From Haloactinospora alba (lineage in GTDB: Bacteria; Actinomycetota; Actinomycetes; Streptosporangiales; Streptosporangiaceae), in the NCBI RefSeq assembly GCF_006717075.1, contig NZ_VFQC01000001.1:682001-746000 (forward strand): DNA of 64,000 nucleotides, written 5' to 3'. Under the pieces are notes generated by a model. That model worked only from the letters and a program-made list of their open reading frames with translations, was not told where the DNA came from and made no database searches. Of the stretch, positions 1-8,020 are shown piece after piece. The position numbers and the translations under genes were made by a program. The stretch's first letter is position 1. Each line of letters starts with the position of its first letter.

Positions 1-1
1 C

Positions 2-217
2 GTCTCGGGAAAGGTGGACGAGGAGACAGGGGAGAGTCTGTCGCTGTTGCCCGCGGGAGTCGATTTCGCGTGGTTCCCCCTGGAGAACCCCGGTCTGGTC
101 TCCATCCCGTTCGGGTTCCTCTGCGCCATAGTCGGGACCCTGCTGTCCCGGGAGCGGGACGCGGACAAACACGCCGCCCTGGAGGTGCGGTCGCTGACCG
201 GCGCCGGAGCGTACTGA
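2..217 (+). CDS. Sodium/solute symporter, C-terminal end (partial)
   Basis: Only the last 71 or so residues are in the window; the reading frame is open to the left edge, so the gene starts outside. The tail carries FPLENPGLVSIPFGF, one hydrophobic helix, and ends in LEVRSLTGAGAY. This matches the conserved C-terminus of SSS-family monocarboxylate/acetate-type symporters (ActP/MctC-like) of actinomycetes as I remember them. It would be an inner-membrane Na+-coupled uptake protein. The exact substrate cannot be read from this piece. Two strong hairpins follow the stop. Confidence 0.7.
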   Translation, partial: VSGKVDEETGESLSLLPAGVDFAWFPLENPGLVSIPFGFLCAIVGTLLSRERDADKHAALEVRSLTGAGAY

Positions 218-237
218 CCCGGTCCCACCAATAGACG

Positions 238-297
238 CGGGCCCGGTCGATCGACCGGGCCCGACGCGTGCCGCGGCTCCCGTCGGCGGAGCCGCGG
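238..297. terminator. Two tandem hairpins between convergent genes
   Basis: Positions 238-263 are a perfect 26-base palindrome (CGGGCCCGGTC half-site). Positions 271-297 form a 10-bp stem, CCGCGGCTCC with GGAGCCGCGG, and a 7-nt loop. They separate the convergent symporter and filP genes, so they probably terminate both. There is no T-tract, as is common in high-GC actinomycetes. Confidence 0.65.
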
Positions 298-305
298 GTT
301 GTTGA

Positions 306-1667
306 CTACTCCTGCCACCAGTCCTCGTCGTCGGCGTCAGCGGCGTTACCGGACCCCGAACCGGAACCCGTGGAGGTGGAGGACGCCGCGGCTGCCGGCT
401 CCGCGGTCTGGGACGCCTTCTCCTCGGTGCCCTTGCCGTCGCTGGACGCCTTCTCCTCGGTCGGCTCGATCGCGGCGGGCTCCTCGGCGGCGGGAGCGGC
501 GGGTTGTCCGCCTCCCATCGGAGCGTCCCCGCTGCCCCCCAGCAGCTGCCGGAGCTGCTGCAGGTGCGACTGGATGCTGTCGCGCTGCCGGATCAGCTCG
601 TCCACCTGCTGCTGGGCGGACGTCATGATCCGGTCCGACTCCGACTTGGCGTCGTTGACGAGGTGTTCGGCCTTGCCCTTGGCCTCGCTCGTGATCTGCT
701 CGGCGCTCTTCTTCGCGTTGTTGACGACCTGCTTGGCGTGCTGCTCAGCTTCGCGCCGGGTCTGCTCGGCCTGGTTGCTGGCCTTCGTGGCCCGCTGCTC
801 GGCCGTGCCTGCCCGCTCCTCGGCCTCGGAGACGAGCTTCTGCGTGGCCGCCTGGGCCGCGGCGAGACGCTCGGCGTCCTGCCGTTCGGCCTCCTCCCGG
901 CGCCCGGCGAGCTGGATCTCGAAGTCGGACTCCTCCTGGGCCCGCTTGGCTTCGCTCTCCTCGAGCATGCGCTGCGCCTGGGCACGCATCTCGTCCGCCT
1001 GGCGCTTGGCGGTCTGCAACGTCTCGTCGCGTTCCCGCTTCGCCGACGCACGAGCCTGGGCGCACTCGCGTTCGGTGGTGGTGCGTAGCTTGGCGATCTC
1101 GCCCTCGAAGGACGCGCGCTTCTCGGCGATCTCGTGGTCGACAGCCGAGCGCTTCTTCTGCACCTCACGTTCGGTGCTCGAGGTGAGCTCGTCGGCTTCG
1201 CGCTGTGCGGTGGTGCGGATCTCCTCCGCCTCACTCTCGGCGGCCGCACGCATCTCGTCGGCTTCGCGTTGCGCGGTGGTGCGTAGTTCGGTGGTCTCGT
1301 TCTCGGCGGCCGCACGCATCTCGGCCGCCTCCACCTTGGCCGCCGACTTGATGTCGTTGGCCTCGGCACGTGCGCCTTGGACGAGTTCGGTCGCCTGTTC
1401 CTCAGCTAGCCGCAGAAGCTGTTCGATACGGGCACCCAGACCGGAGTAGGTGGGGCGCTCCTGTTCCTCCAGCTGCTGTTTGACCTCAGCGAGCTCGTTC
1501 CTGCTCTGCTGGGCCTCCTCCTTCGCCTGCTGGAGCTCGGTGTGCTTCTGTTCGATGTAGTTGGCGACCTGGTGCCGGTCGTAACCGCGCAGCACCACAT
1601 CGAACTCGGTAGCTTGGTTGCCTTCCTCGAAGAAATTGGTCAGCTGGGCTTCAATATCGGACGACAT
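306..1667 (-). CDS. filP: FilP-like DivIVA-domain coiled-coil cytoskeletal protein
   Basis: This 453-residue cytoplasmic protein has a DivIVA-like head near residues 15-45 (FDVVLRGYDRHQVANYI), then a PTYSGLGARIEQLLRLAEEQA segment nearly matching Streptomyces FilP. Some 270 residues of Ala/Glu/Arg-rich coiled coil follow, with repeated ADEMRAAAE and RTTAQREADE units, and then an acidic Ser/Gly tail ending DDEDWWQE. FilP forms intermediate-filament-like networks behind growing hyphal tips. The protein is longer than Streptomyces FilP (about 310 aa) because the coiled coil is expanded. The ATG at 1667 is preferred over upstream in-frame starts because the similarity begins there. The next gene is mce; no scy gene lies between them. 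Confidence 0.82.
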   Translation of the reverse strand: MSSDIEAQLTNFFEEGNQATEFDVVLRGYDRHQVANYIEQKHTELQQAKEEAQQSRNELAEVKQQLEEQERPTYSGLGARIEQLLRLAEEQATELVQGARAEANDIKSAAKVEAAEMRAAAENETTELRTTAQREADEMRAAAESEAEEIRTTAQREADELTSSTEREVQKKRSAVDHEIAEKRASFEGEIAKLRTTTERECAQARASAKRERDETLQTAKRQADEMRAQAQRMLEESEAKRAQEESDFEIQLAGRREEAERQDAERLAAAQAATQKLVSEAEERAGTAEQRATKASNQAEQTRREAEQHAKQVVNNAKKSAEQITSEAKGKAEHLVNDAKSESDRIMTSAQQQVDELIRQRDSIQSHLQQLRQLLGGSGDAPMGGGQPAAPAAEEPAAIEPTEEKASSDGKGTEEKASQTAEPAAAASSTSTGSGSGSGNAADADDEDWWQE

Positions 1668-2099
1668 GTGGCGGAATCCTGAACGGGTAACGAGACGGCT
1701 GCATTTCAGATGTGGTTCGTGTCGAATCAGGGCGCGGCCGGACCCGGCACCGACGCGGAGGGCCACCCCGGTCTGCCCCGGTCCTGCGGGTAACTCCTGT
1801 GCGGGAGAGTACTCCGCCACGGGCCGGCGTAGGGGAAAGTTGCTCCATTGATACAGAGTCCCGGCCGAACGGACACGAGGCAGCGGAACGCGGTGACCCG
1901 ACGTCGAGGGGTCTGAGTGCGCGAGGGGCAGGGCTGCCGGAGATACCGGCAGCTCGCTGAGCTTATCAAGCAGAAGCCCGGTGCGAGGAGGGTTTCGTCG
2001 GATTCATCCGCTCACGTGTGGAGTTCTCACGCCCTGGACGTGCGCGGATGCCGAAAGTGACGGTTGTATTACGCTTGCCCGCGGCCGGGAATAGGCGGA
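1668..2099. other. 432-bp gap between filP and mce
   Basis: No credible gene is seen here. In Streptomyces the large coiled-coil gene scy sits between filP and mce, but this gap is far too short for it. It should hold the filP promoter and the 3' end of the mce transcript. A hairpin lies at 1934-1952. Confidence 0.5.
1934..1952 (-). terminator. Hairpin downstream of mce
   Basis: CTGCCGG and CCGGCAG form a 7-bp perfect stem around the loop AGATA, about 150 bp past the mce stop on the same strand. It is a plausible terminator, though without a T-tract. Confidence 0.35.
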
Positions 2100-2552
2100 T
2101 CAGGCGTCCGGAGCTCCGGCCTGTTCGTCGTCTCCGGCCGCCTGCACGAGCTCGGTGAGGACACCCCCGCAGTCCTTGGGGTGGAGGAACGTGATCGTGG
2201 ACCCCATGGTTCCCCGGCGCGGCTCGGCGTCCAGTACCCGCACCCCGTTCTCGGCGACGCTGCCCGCCTCCGCGGCGACGTCGGGAGTTCCGAACGCGAT
2301 GTGGTGCACTCCCTCCCCCTTCCTCGCGAGGAACGCCGCCACCGGGGAGTCCTCCCGGATCGGCTCCAACAGCTGCAGGTAGCTGGCGCCGCCGTCGTCG
2401 GTCCCGTTGACGCGCAGCATCGCCTCGCGCACTCCCTGCTCCTCGTTGACCTCCACGTGCGCCACCTCGAACCCGTAGGTGCGCCGGTAGAAATCGATGG
2501 TGGAGTCCAGCGAGTGACAGGCGATACCAACATGGTCGATGCGAGTGAGCAT
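2100..2552 (-). CDS. mce: Methylmalonyl-CoA epimerase
   Basis: This 150-residue glyoxalase-fold protein interconverts (R)- and (S)-methylmalonyl-CoA. Expected metal-ligand regions are visible: RIDHVGIA at the N-terminus, [15 protein letters not shown] and VLTELVQ near the C-terminus. Length is typical. A good ribosome-binding site (GGGAGGT) sits just before the ATG at 2552. It is transcribed divergently from a thiolase and lies near meaB and icmA, a setting for propionyl/methylmalonyl/butyryl-CoA metabolism. No methylmalonyl-CoA mutase (mutAB) gene is in the window. Confidence 0.93.
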   Translation of the reverse strand: MLTRIDHVGIACHSLDSTIDFYRRTYGFEVAHVEVNEEQGVREAMLRVNGTDDGGASYLQLLEPIREDSPVAAFLARKGEGVHHIAFGTPDVAAEAGSVAENGVRVLDAEPRRGTMGSTITFLHPKDCGGVLTELVQAAGDDEQAGAPDA

Positions 2553-2632
2553 GGGACCTCCCGGCCGATGGTGGGCGAGTACGTCTGTATGGTGGCAGAC
2601 CAGCGGAGTGCAGAAGACCAGGGAGGCCCGTT

Positions 2633-3817
2633 ATGCCCGGATCCGTCATCGTCAGTGGCGCGCGTACCCCGACCGGCCGCCTGTTGGGATCCCTCGCGGG
2701 ATTCTCCGGGGCGGACCTCGGAGCGGTCGCGATCAGGGCCGCGTTGGAGCGCGCCGGCCTGGGGGGCGAACGCGTCGACTACGTCCTCATGGGCCAGGTG
2801 CTCCAGGCGGGCCAGGGCCAGATCCCCTCGCGGCAGGCCGCGGTGGCGGCGGGAGTCCCGATGACCGTCCCCTCGCTCACCATCAACAAGGTGTGCCTGT
2901 CCGGGCTGGACGCGATCGCGCTCGCTGACCAGCTGATCACCGCGGGAGAGGTCGAGACGGTCGTCGCCGGTGGTATGGAGTCGATGACCAACGCCCCGCA
3001 CCTGCTGCCCAACGCGAGACAGGGCTACAAGTACGGTTCGGTCGAGGTGCTCGACACCACCGCCCACGACGGTCTCACCGACGCGTTCGACGGCGACTCG
3101 ATGGGAGCCTCCACCGAACGGCACAACGCCCGTCTCGGCATCGGACGCGCCGAACAGGACGCCTACGCGGCGCGCTCCCACCAACGCGCGGCCGAAGCCG
3201 GCAAGGAGGGGCGCTTCGACGCCGAGATCACCCCGGTGAGCATCCCCCAGCGCAAGGGCGAACCGACCCTCTTCACCGAGGACGAGGGAATCCGTCCGGA
3301 CACCACGGCCGAGGGGCTGGGCCGGCTCCGTCCCGCGTTCTCCCCCGAGGGCACCATCACCGCCGGCACCTCCTCCCAGATCTCCGACGGGGCCTGCGCC
3401 CTCGTCGTGATGAGCCGCGCCAAGGCCGAGGAACTGGGATGCGAGATCCTCGCGGAGGTCGGCGCGCACGGCAACGTGGCAGGTCCGGACAACTCGCTGC
3501 AGTCGCAGCCCTCCAACGCCATCAACCACGCGCTGGCGAAGTCGGGCGGCAGCGTCCGGGACCTGGACCTGATCGAGATCAACGAGGCGTTCGCCAGCGT
3601 CGCGCTGCAGTCCACCCGGGACCTGGGCGTCTCGGAGGACATCGTCAACGCGGACGGCGGCGCCATCGCGCTGGGCCACCCCATCGGCGCCTCCGGTGCC
3701 CGGATCGCGCTGCACCTGATCCACGAGCTGCGCCGCCGCGGGGGAGGACGCGGCGCGGCCGGCCTGTGCGGTGGCGGCGGCCAGGGAGACGCCCTGCTGT
3801 TCAGCGTCTCCGGGTAG
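2633..3817 (+). CDS. Acetyl-CoA C-acetyltransferase (thiolase)
   Basis: This 394-residue thiolase carries out reversible condensation of acetyl-CoA to acetoacetyl-CoA, or thiolysis of 3-ketoacyl-CoA. Seen in the sequence: nucleophile Cys88 in [17 protein letters not shown], the [11 protein letters not shown] histidine loop, and a C-terminal [11 protein letters not shown] with the second catalytic cysteine. Length is standard for the family. It starts 80 bp from the divergent mce start. In Streptomyces a thiolase occupies the same place beside mce and meaB. Chain-length preference cannot be read from sequence alone. Confidence 0.93.
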   Translation: MPGSVIVSGARTPTGRLLGSLAGFSGADLGAVAIRAALERAGLGGERVDYVLMGQVLQAGQGQIPSRQAAVAAGVPMTVPSLTINKVCLSGLDAIALADQLITAGEVETVVAGGMESMTNAPHLLPNARQGYKYGSVEVLDTTAHDGLTDAFDGDSMGASTERHNARLGIGRAEQDAYAARSHQRAAEAGKEGRFDAEITPVSIPQRKGEPTLFTEDEGIRPDTTAEGLGRLRPAFSPEGTITAGTSSQISDGACALVVMSRAKAEELGCEILAEVGAHGNVAGPDNSLQSQPSNAINHALAKSGGSVRDLDLIEINEAFASVALQSTRDLGVSEDIVNADGGAIALGHPIGASGARIALHLIHELRRRGGGRGAAGLCGGGGQGDALLFSVSG

Positions 3818-3824
3818 CGTGCCC

Positions 3825-3849
3825 GCGCCGGGCGGGCACCGCCCGGCGC
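3825..3849. terminator. Bidirectional terminator hairpin, thiolase/meaB
   Basis: GCGCCGGGCGG (3825-3835) and CCGCCCGGCGC (3839-3849) form an 11-bp perfect stem with a 3-nt loop. It sits between the convergent thiolase and meaB genes and touches the meaB stop codon. Confidence 0.75.
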
Positions 3850-4797
3850 TCAGCGTTCCAACGCGTCCAGGAGGGTGTCCGCGGCGGAGTAGGGGTCGCT
3901 GGAGCCGCTGGTGACCTCGTCGGCGAGTGTGTCCAGCCCCGCGCCGCTGCGGACATCCGCCAGCCGCTGCCGCAGCGCGCCGAGGGCGATCGCCTCGATC
4001 TCCTCGCGCGCCCGCCGGTGCCTGCGGCGTTCGAGCTCCCCCGCGGCGCGCATGTGCTCCTGGTGCGCGTCCACCCGGCCCAGCAGTTCCCCGACACCGT
4101 CCCCGCTCTCCGCCACGGTGCTCACGACCGGGGGCTTCCACCGGTCGGCGTCGCCCTCGCCCCGCGCGACCATCTGGCGCAGTTCCCGGACCGTGGCCCG
4201 CGCGCCGTCCCGGTCGGCCTTGTTCACCGCGAGGATGTCGGCGATCTCCAGAACCCCCGCCTTGGCCGCCTGCACGGCGTCGCCCATACCCGGCGCGGAG
4301 AGCACCACAGTGGTGTCGGCGTGGGCGGCGATGTCCACCTCGGCCTGCCCCACACCCACGGTCTCCACCAGCAGCACATCGAACCCGGCGGCGTCCAGCA
4401 GGCGCAGCGCGTGCGGTGTCGCCCACGACAGGCCACCCAGGTGGCCCCGGCTGGCCATCGAGCGGATGAACACCCCGTTGTCGCCGGAGTGCTCCTGCAT
4501 CCGGACCCGGTCTCCCAACAACGCCCCGCCGGTGAACGGGGAGGAGGGGTCGACCGCGAGCACGGCGACGCTCTCCCCCCGGGAACGCAGCGCTGTGACC
4601 AGTGCGTTGCTGGTCGTGGACTTGCCGACACCCGGCGGGCCGGTGAGTCCGACGGTGCGGGCGCTGCCCGTGTGCGGCGCGAGCCCGGACATGATGGCGC
4701 GCAGCTCCGGTGCGGCGTTCTCCACGAGGGATATCCCGCGCGCGAGCGCGCGGCGGTCGTGGCGCAGTAGGCGGCTGACGAGTTCCGAAGCGTCCAT
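3850..4797 (-). CDS. meaB: MeaB-type G3E GTPase, mutase chaperone
   Basis: This 315-residue P-loop GTPase belongs to the MeaB/ArgK family. It guards B12-dependent acyl-CoA mutases by gating cofactor loading and replacing damaged cobalamin. Visible motifs are Walker A GPPGVGKST, VDPSSPFTGGALLGDRVRM, the Walker B region LLVETVGVGQAEVDIA, and the base-specificity motif NKAD. The C-terminal helical region is the dimerisation arm. The ATG at 4797 is preceded by GAGGGA. Its likely client here is IcmA, encoded about 3 kb away; a MutAB pair elsewhere in the genome could also be served. Confidence 0.93.
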   Translation of the reverse strand: MDASELVSRLLRHDRRALARGISLVENAAPELRAIMSGLAPHTGSARTVGLTGPPGVGKSTTSNALVTALRSRGESVAVLAVDPSSPFTGGALLGDRVRMQEHSGDNGVFIRSMASRGHLGGLSWATPHALRLLDAAGFDVLLVETVGVGQAEVDIAAHADTTVVLSAPGMGDAVQAAKAGVLEIADILAVNKADRDGARATVRELRQMVARGEGDADRWKPPVVSTVAESGDGVGELLGRVDAHQEHMRAAGELERRRHRRAREEIEAIALGALRQRLADVRSGAGLDTLADEVTSGSSDPYSAADTLLDALER

Positions 4798-4972
4798 GTC
4801 ATCCCTCGGCTGTGCGGAGCCGGCTTGTCTGTTTCCGACCCCGAGTATGGCAGGAGCCGGAGCCGGCGGTGCGGCCCGCCTCGGAACTCCCCGCCTCTCC
4901 CCGGCGCGGTCGGTCCGCGCGGGCGCCGGCCGGCGGTTCTCCCGGCCGAGGGGGCGCGGGTGGGCGCAAGAG

Positions 4973-5036
4973 CGGCCGGTCCCGGCGCCGGACGCTGGGT
5001 GCGTACCGTCAGCGTGCCGCGCGCCGGGACCGGCCG
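4973..5036. terminator. Strong hairpin downstream of the chitinase gene
   Basis: Arms at 4973-4988 (CGGCCGGTCCCGGCGC) and 5021-5036 pair perfectly over 16 bp around a 32-nt loop. It lies 28 bp past the chitinase stop and upstream of meaB, so it probably ends the chitinase transcript. The rest of the 266-bp gap shows nothing clear. Confidence 0.65.
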
Positions 5037-5063
5037 GGTTCCCGTGGTCGGGGTACGGGTCCC

Positions 5064-7037
5064 CTAGTTGAGCGACTGGTCTATGGCGTTCATCAGGCTG
5101 CCCTGCGCGTCGTCCCCGTCCAGGGACCACGCCATGATCCCGCCCAGGTCATTGGACTGCGCCCAGTCGACCTTCTGTTCCATGGACTTCTCGTCGTCGT
5201 AGGTCCAGAACGTCTCCCCGTCGTAGAGCCAGGCGGTACCGGCCTCGTTGTCGCGGTACAGCTCGTAGCCGGAGAGGTCCTTGACGTTCTTCCAGTCGTC
5301 GATGCCGTCCTCGTACGGCCCGGCAGCGGGGCCCTCGGCGTCCTGGAAGAGCCCGTCCCCGTTGGGCCCGGGCTCCACACCGGTCCATCCCCGGCTGTAG
5401 AAGGGAACGCCGAGTACGAGGTCGTCGGGGTCGGCGCCCCGCTCGGTCCAGGCCTCGACCGCGATCTCACTGCTGAAGGGCTCGGGCCCCGGGTCGCCGT
5501 CCACCAGGCTCAGGTTGGACTGGTGGTTGGTGTTGCCCTGCCAGGCGCCGTGGAAGTCGTAGCCCTGCACCGTCACGAAGTCGAAGTTCGGCATGATCTT
5601 CTCGACCTCGTAACCCGCCTCGACCTTCTCCGGATCCGCGGGCATGAACGAGGTCAGCTCGTAGTCCCGGCCGGTCTCCTGCTCCAGTGAGTCGAGCTGG
5701 GTGCGGAACTCCTCGACGAGAGCGGTGTAGTTCTCCTTGTCCTCGGGGCGCACGGTGTTGTCCTCGTGTCCCTCGGACGCGGGCCACTCCCAGTCCAGGT
5801 CGATCCCGTCGAAGACGCCCTCGGCGGCACCCGGGCCGCCAGCGCCGTCCATCACGGGCAGGTTCCCGCGCAGGAACATGTCCACGCACGAGCTGACGAG
5901 TTGCTGTCGGGACTCCTCGGTCAGGGCGGCGTCGGAGAGGTTCTTCGACCAGCTCCATCCGCCGATGGAGAGGTTGACCGTCAGGTGGGGGTGCTTCTCC
6001 TTCAGCTCCCGCAGCTGGTTGAAGTTGCCGCGGAGGTCCTGGTCCCAGGTGTCGGCCTCACCGTCGACACTCTCCGCGGCGCTGAACGAACGGCCGTAGT
6101 CGGCCCAGGCGTCGCCCTCGCCCGCCTGGTTGGCCTGGAAGCACGTGCCGTCCGCGTTGACGTTGGCGAACGCGTAGTTGATGTGGGTGAGTTTCTCCGC
6201 GGTTCCGCTGGTGTCGATGTCCTTGACCAGGTAGTCGCGGTCGTATATGCCCCACTGCGTGAAGTAGCCGACGCGGCGCTGCCCGTCGGACGGTCCGCCG
6301 CCGTCGCCCTGCTCGGCGGTGCGCACGGTGACCGGTTCACTGTGGTCGGAGCGGTTCCCGGCGGCGTCGAAGGCGCGCGCGGTGAGGGTGTACTCGGTGT
6401 CGGGGGAGAGGCCGGTGACCGTTCCCGCCGGGGAATCGCCGGTGGTGGTGCCGACGACGGACTCGCCGTCGTGGATCTCGTAGCCGGTGACCCCCACGTT
6501 GTCGCTGGATCGTGTCCAGGAGAGGTCGATGCTGGTGGCCGAGGTGTCCTCGACGCTGAGACCGCCTGGTGCGGTGGGGGCTTCGCTGTCCTCCCCGCCG
6601 GGATCACCGGAGCACGGGGCGCCGTTGACGGTGCAGTCCAGCGGTGCGGTCTCCCCGCTGGAGGAGGAGCCGTTGAAGCCGATCTGGTGCGTCCCGTCGG
6701 CGGGAACCTCGGCTCCCCAAGAGGGCGGGGTGATCGTGTAGCTCTGTCCCTCCTGCTCCATCTCGGCGTTCCAGAGGCTGTCGATGCTGGTGCCGTCGGG
6801 GAGGGTGACCTCGAGGGTCCAGTCGGACAGCGGGGACTGGGAGGCGTTGTCGATCGTGAGCTGGCCGCTGTAGCCGGTTTCCCAGCTGGAACCTTCGGTG
6901 TAGGTGACGGTGACGTCGCCGGCCGCGGTGTCGGCCGCCGCCGGGGTGGGGGAGAGTGCTAGCGGAACGACGGTGAGGGCCGCGGTGGCTGTTGTGGCCA
7001 CCCACCCTCGTCGGGGGGATGTGTGCACGGTTCTCAC
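5064..7037 (-). CDS. Secreted GH18 chitinase with CBM2 and FnIII domains
   Basis: This 657-residue exported enzyme hydrolyses chitin beta-1,4-GlcNAc links. Order: signal peptide with twin arginines (about 1-38), CBM2-like chitin/cellulose-binding domain (about 40-142, tryptophan rich), FnIII domain (about 152-241), and GH18 barrel (about 255-657). The barrel has SIGGWSWS and catalytic DGIDLDWEW at 410-418, with Glu417 as the proton donor. The start is GTG at 7037 with AGGAGAT directly upstream. A strong hairpin follows the gene. It is a typical actinomycete multidomain chitinase; repression by sugar signals is likely but no DasR-type operator is evident. Confidence 0.93.
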   Translation of the reverse strand: MRTVHTSPRRGWVATTATAALTVVPLALSPTPAAADTAAGDVTVTYTEGSSWETGYSGQLTIDNASQSPLSDWTLEVTLPDGTSIDSLWNAEMEQEGQSYTITPPSWGAEVPADGTHQIGFNGSSSSGETAPLDCTVNGAPCSGDPGGEDSEAPTAPGGLSVEDTSATSIDLSWTRSSDNVGVTGYEIHDGESVVGTTTGDSPAGTVTGLSPDTEYTLTARAFDAAGNRSDHSEPVTVRTAEQGDGGGPSDGQRRVGYFTQWGIYDRDYLVKDIDTSGTAEKLTHINYAFANVNADGTCFQANQAGEGDAWADYGRSFSAAESVDGEADTWDQDLRGNFNQLRELKEKHPHLTVNLSIGGWSWSKNLSDAALTEESRQQLVSSCVDMFLRGNLPVMDGAGGPGAAEGVFDGIDLDWEWPASEGHEDNTVRPEDKENYTALVEEFRTQLDSLEQETGRDYELTSFMPADPEKVEAGYEVEKIMPNFDFVTVQGYDFHGAWQGNTNHQSNLSLVDGDPGPEPFSSEIAVEAWTERGADPDDLVLGVPFYSRGWTGVEPGPNGDGLFQDAEGPAAGPYEDGIDDWKNVKDLSGYELYRDNEAGTAWLYDGETFWTYDDEKSMEQKVDWAQSNDLGGIMAWSLDGDDAQGSLMNAIDQSLN

Positions 7038-7161
7038 ATCTCCTACTCACAGTGCAGCAGGATTCGGTGCCGCCCTCCTCCCGGGCTCGGCGGCACCCTT
7101 CGGGGGTTGCGGGCGACGCCGCTGTCGCACCGCGTTATCAGTGTGCCCAGGAAGAATTATT

Positions 7162-7181
7162 TTTAGGAAACTTAACTATTA
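7162..7181. promoter_or_regulatory. AT-rich candidate operator upstream of the chitinase gene
   Basis: TTAGGAAACTT followed by AACTATTAG stands out as an AT-rich island in GC-rich DNA, 125 bp upstream of the chitinase start. TTAGGAAA-type motifs occur upstream of secreted glycoside hydrolase genes in other actinomycetes, from memory. Function is inference. Confidence 0.3.
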
Positions 7182-7306
7182 GTTCTTTTCGGGGTCAATA
7201 CGTGAATCCCCGCCTTTTTCCCTCGCGCCCTGGTGTGACCTGGATCGCGCCGGGGTGCGGACAGGACGGGTGGAGGTGGCGAACCGTACCGGTGCGCGGA
7301 GCGGGC

Positions 7307-7328
7307 CGGTGGCCGGTTCCGGCCACCG
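7307..7328. promoter_or_regulatory. 10-bp perfect inverted repeat upstream of marR
   Basis: CGGTGGCCGG and CCGGCCACCG are separated by TT. The repeat lies just upstream of the candidate marR promoter and could be an operator, or a terminator arm for leftward transcripts. Confidence 0.35.
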
Positions 7329-7336
7329 TGACCCCC

Positions 7337-7365
7337 TTGATCTTTTCGGAATTGAGGACTAAGGG
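7337..7365 (+). promoter_or_regulatory. Candidate sigma-70 promoter of marR
   Basis: TTGATC (-35) and TAAGGG (-10) have exactly 17 bp between them and lie 25 bp before the GTG start of marR. The -10 box is weak. Confidence 0.3.
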
Positions 7366-7389
7366 GACAGCGCTGGTTACAGTGGCGGC

Positions 7390-7923
7390 GTGGGAAACCC
7401 GCTGAATTTGTCCTTCGACCCGATCGAACGCGCGCACGACAGCTGGAGCCGTCGGTGGGGCGCGTCGCCGGCCATGGCCGCTGTCACCTCGATCATGCGT
7501 GCCCAGCAGATCCTCATCGGACAGCTGGACAACGCGCTCAAGCCCTACGAGCTGACGTTCGCGCGCTACGAGGCGCTGGTACTACTGACGTTCAGCTCCA
7601 CGGGAGCGCTGCCACTGGGCAAGATCGGCGAGCGGCTGATGGTGCACCCGACCAGCGTCACCAACACCATCGACCGGTTGGAGCACCAGGGGCTGGTGCG
7701 GCGCCTGCCCAATCCCGACGACGGGCGCGGCACGCTGGCCCAGATCACCGACTCCGGGAGCGAGGTCGTCGAGGAGGCGACCCGGGACCTGAAGGCGATG
7801 GACTTCGGTCTGGACTGCTACACCGAGGACGAGCTGTGGCAGATCCACAGTCTCTTCACCACGCTGCGGGTGAGTTTCGGCGACTTCCCCGAGGGTGGAG
7901 AGGCCATGTCCGCTCCCGACTGA
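7390..7923 (+). CDS. MarR-family transcriptional regulator
   Basis: This 177-residue winged-helix protein contains the MarR core: LTFARYEALVLLTFSSTGALPLGKIGERLMVHPTSV (recognition helix region) and the wing NPDDGRGTLAQIT. An N-terminal helix (SFDPIERAHDSW) and C-terminal helices form the dimerisation part. It starts with GTG at 7390. The neighbouring gene, 97 bp downstream, is icmA, whose start region has a 20-bp imperfect palindrome of MarR type. It therefore probably controls icmA and senses an acyl-CoA or related ligand; that is inference from context. Confidence 0.88.
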   Translation: MGNPLNLSFDPIERAHDSWSRRWGASPAMAAVTSIMRAQQILIGQLDNALKPYELTFARYEALVLLTFSSTGALPLGKIGERLMVHPTSVTNTIDRLEHQGLVRRLPNPDDGRGTLAQITDSGSEVVEEATRDLKAMDFGLDCYTEDELWQIHSLFTTLRVSFGDFPEGGEAMSAPD

Positions 7924-7993
7924 GCCGCGCTCCCCGGTGCGGTCCGGCTTCCGGCGGCCGTCGGGCCGCGGGTTCGTGTGACCCTATCCAAAT

Positions 7994-8013
7994 ATAGTTG
8001 GAAGTCCTACTAT
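7994..8013 (+). promoter_or_regulatory. Palindromic operator candidate in the icmA leader
   Basis: ATAGTTGGA, AG, TCCTACTAT form an imperfect 20-bp palindrome ending 7 bp before the icmA start codon. MarR dimers bind palindromes of this size. The adjacent MarR protein is the obvious candidate binder. Confidence 0.5.
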
Positions 8014-8020
8014 CTAGGGT

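Noticed and set aside
5080-5096. DasR-like half-site ACTGGTCTA at the end of the chitinase gene
   Set aside because: It is in coding sequence at the 3' end and only half of the consensus.
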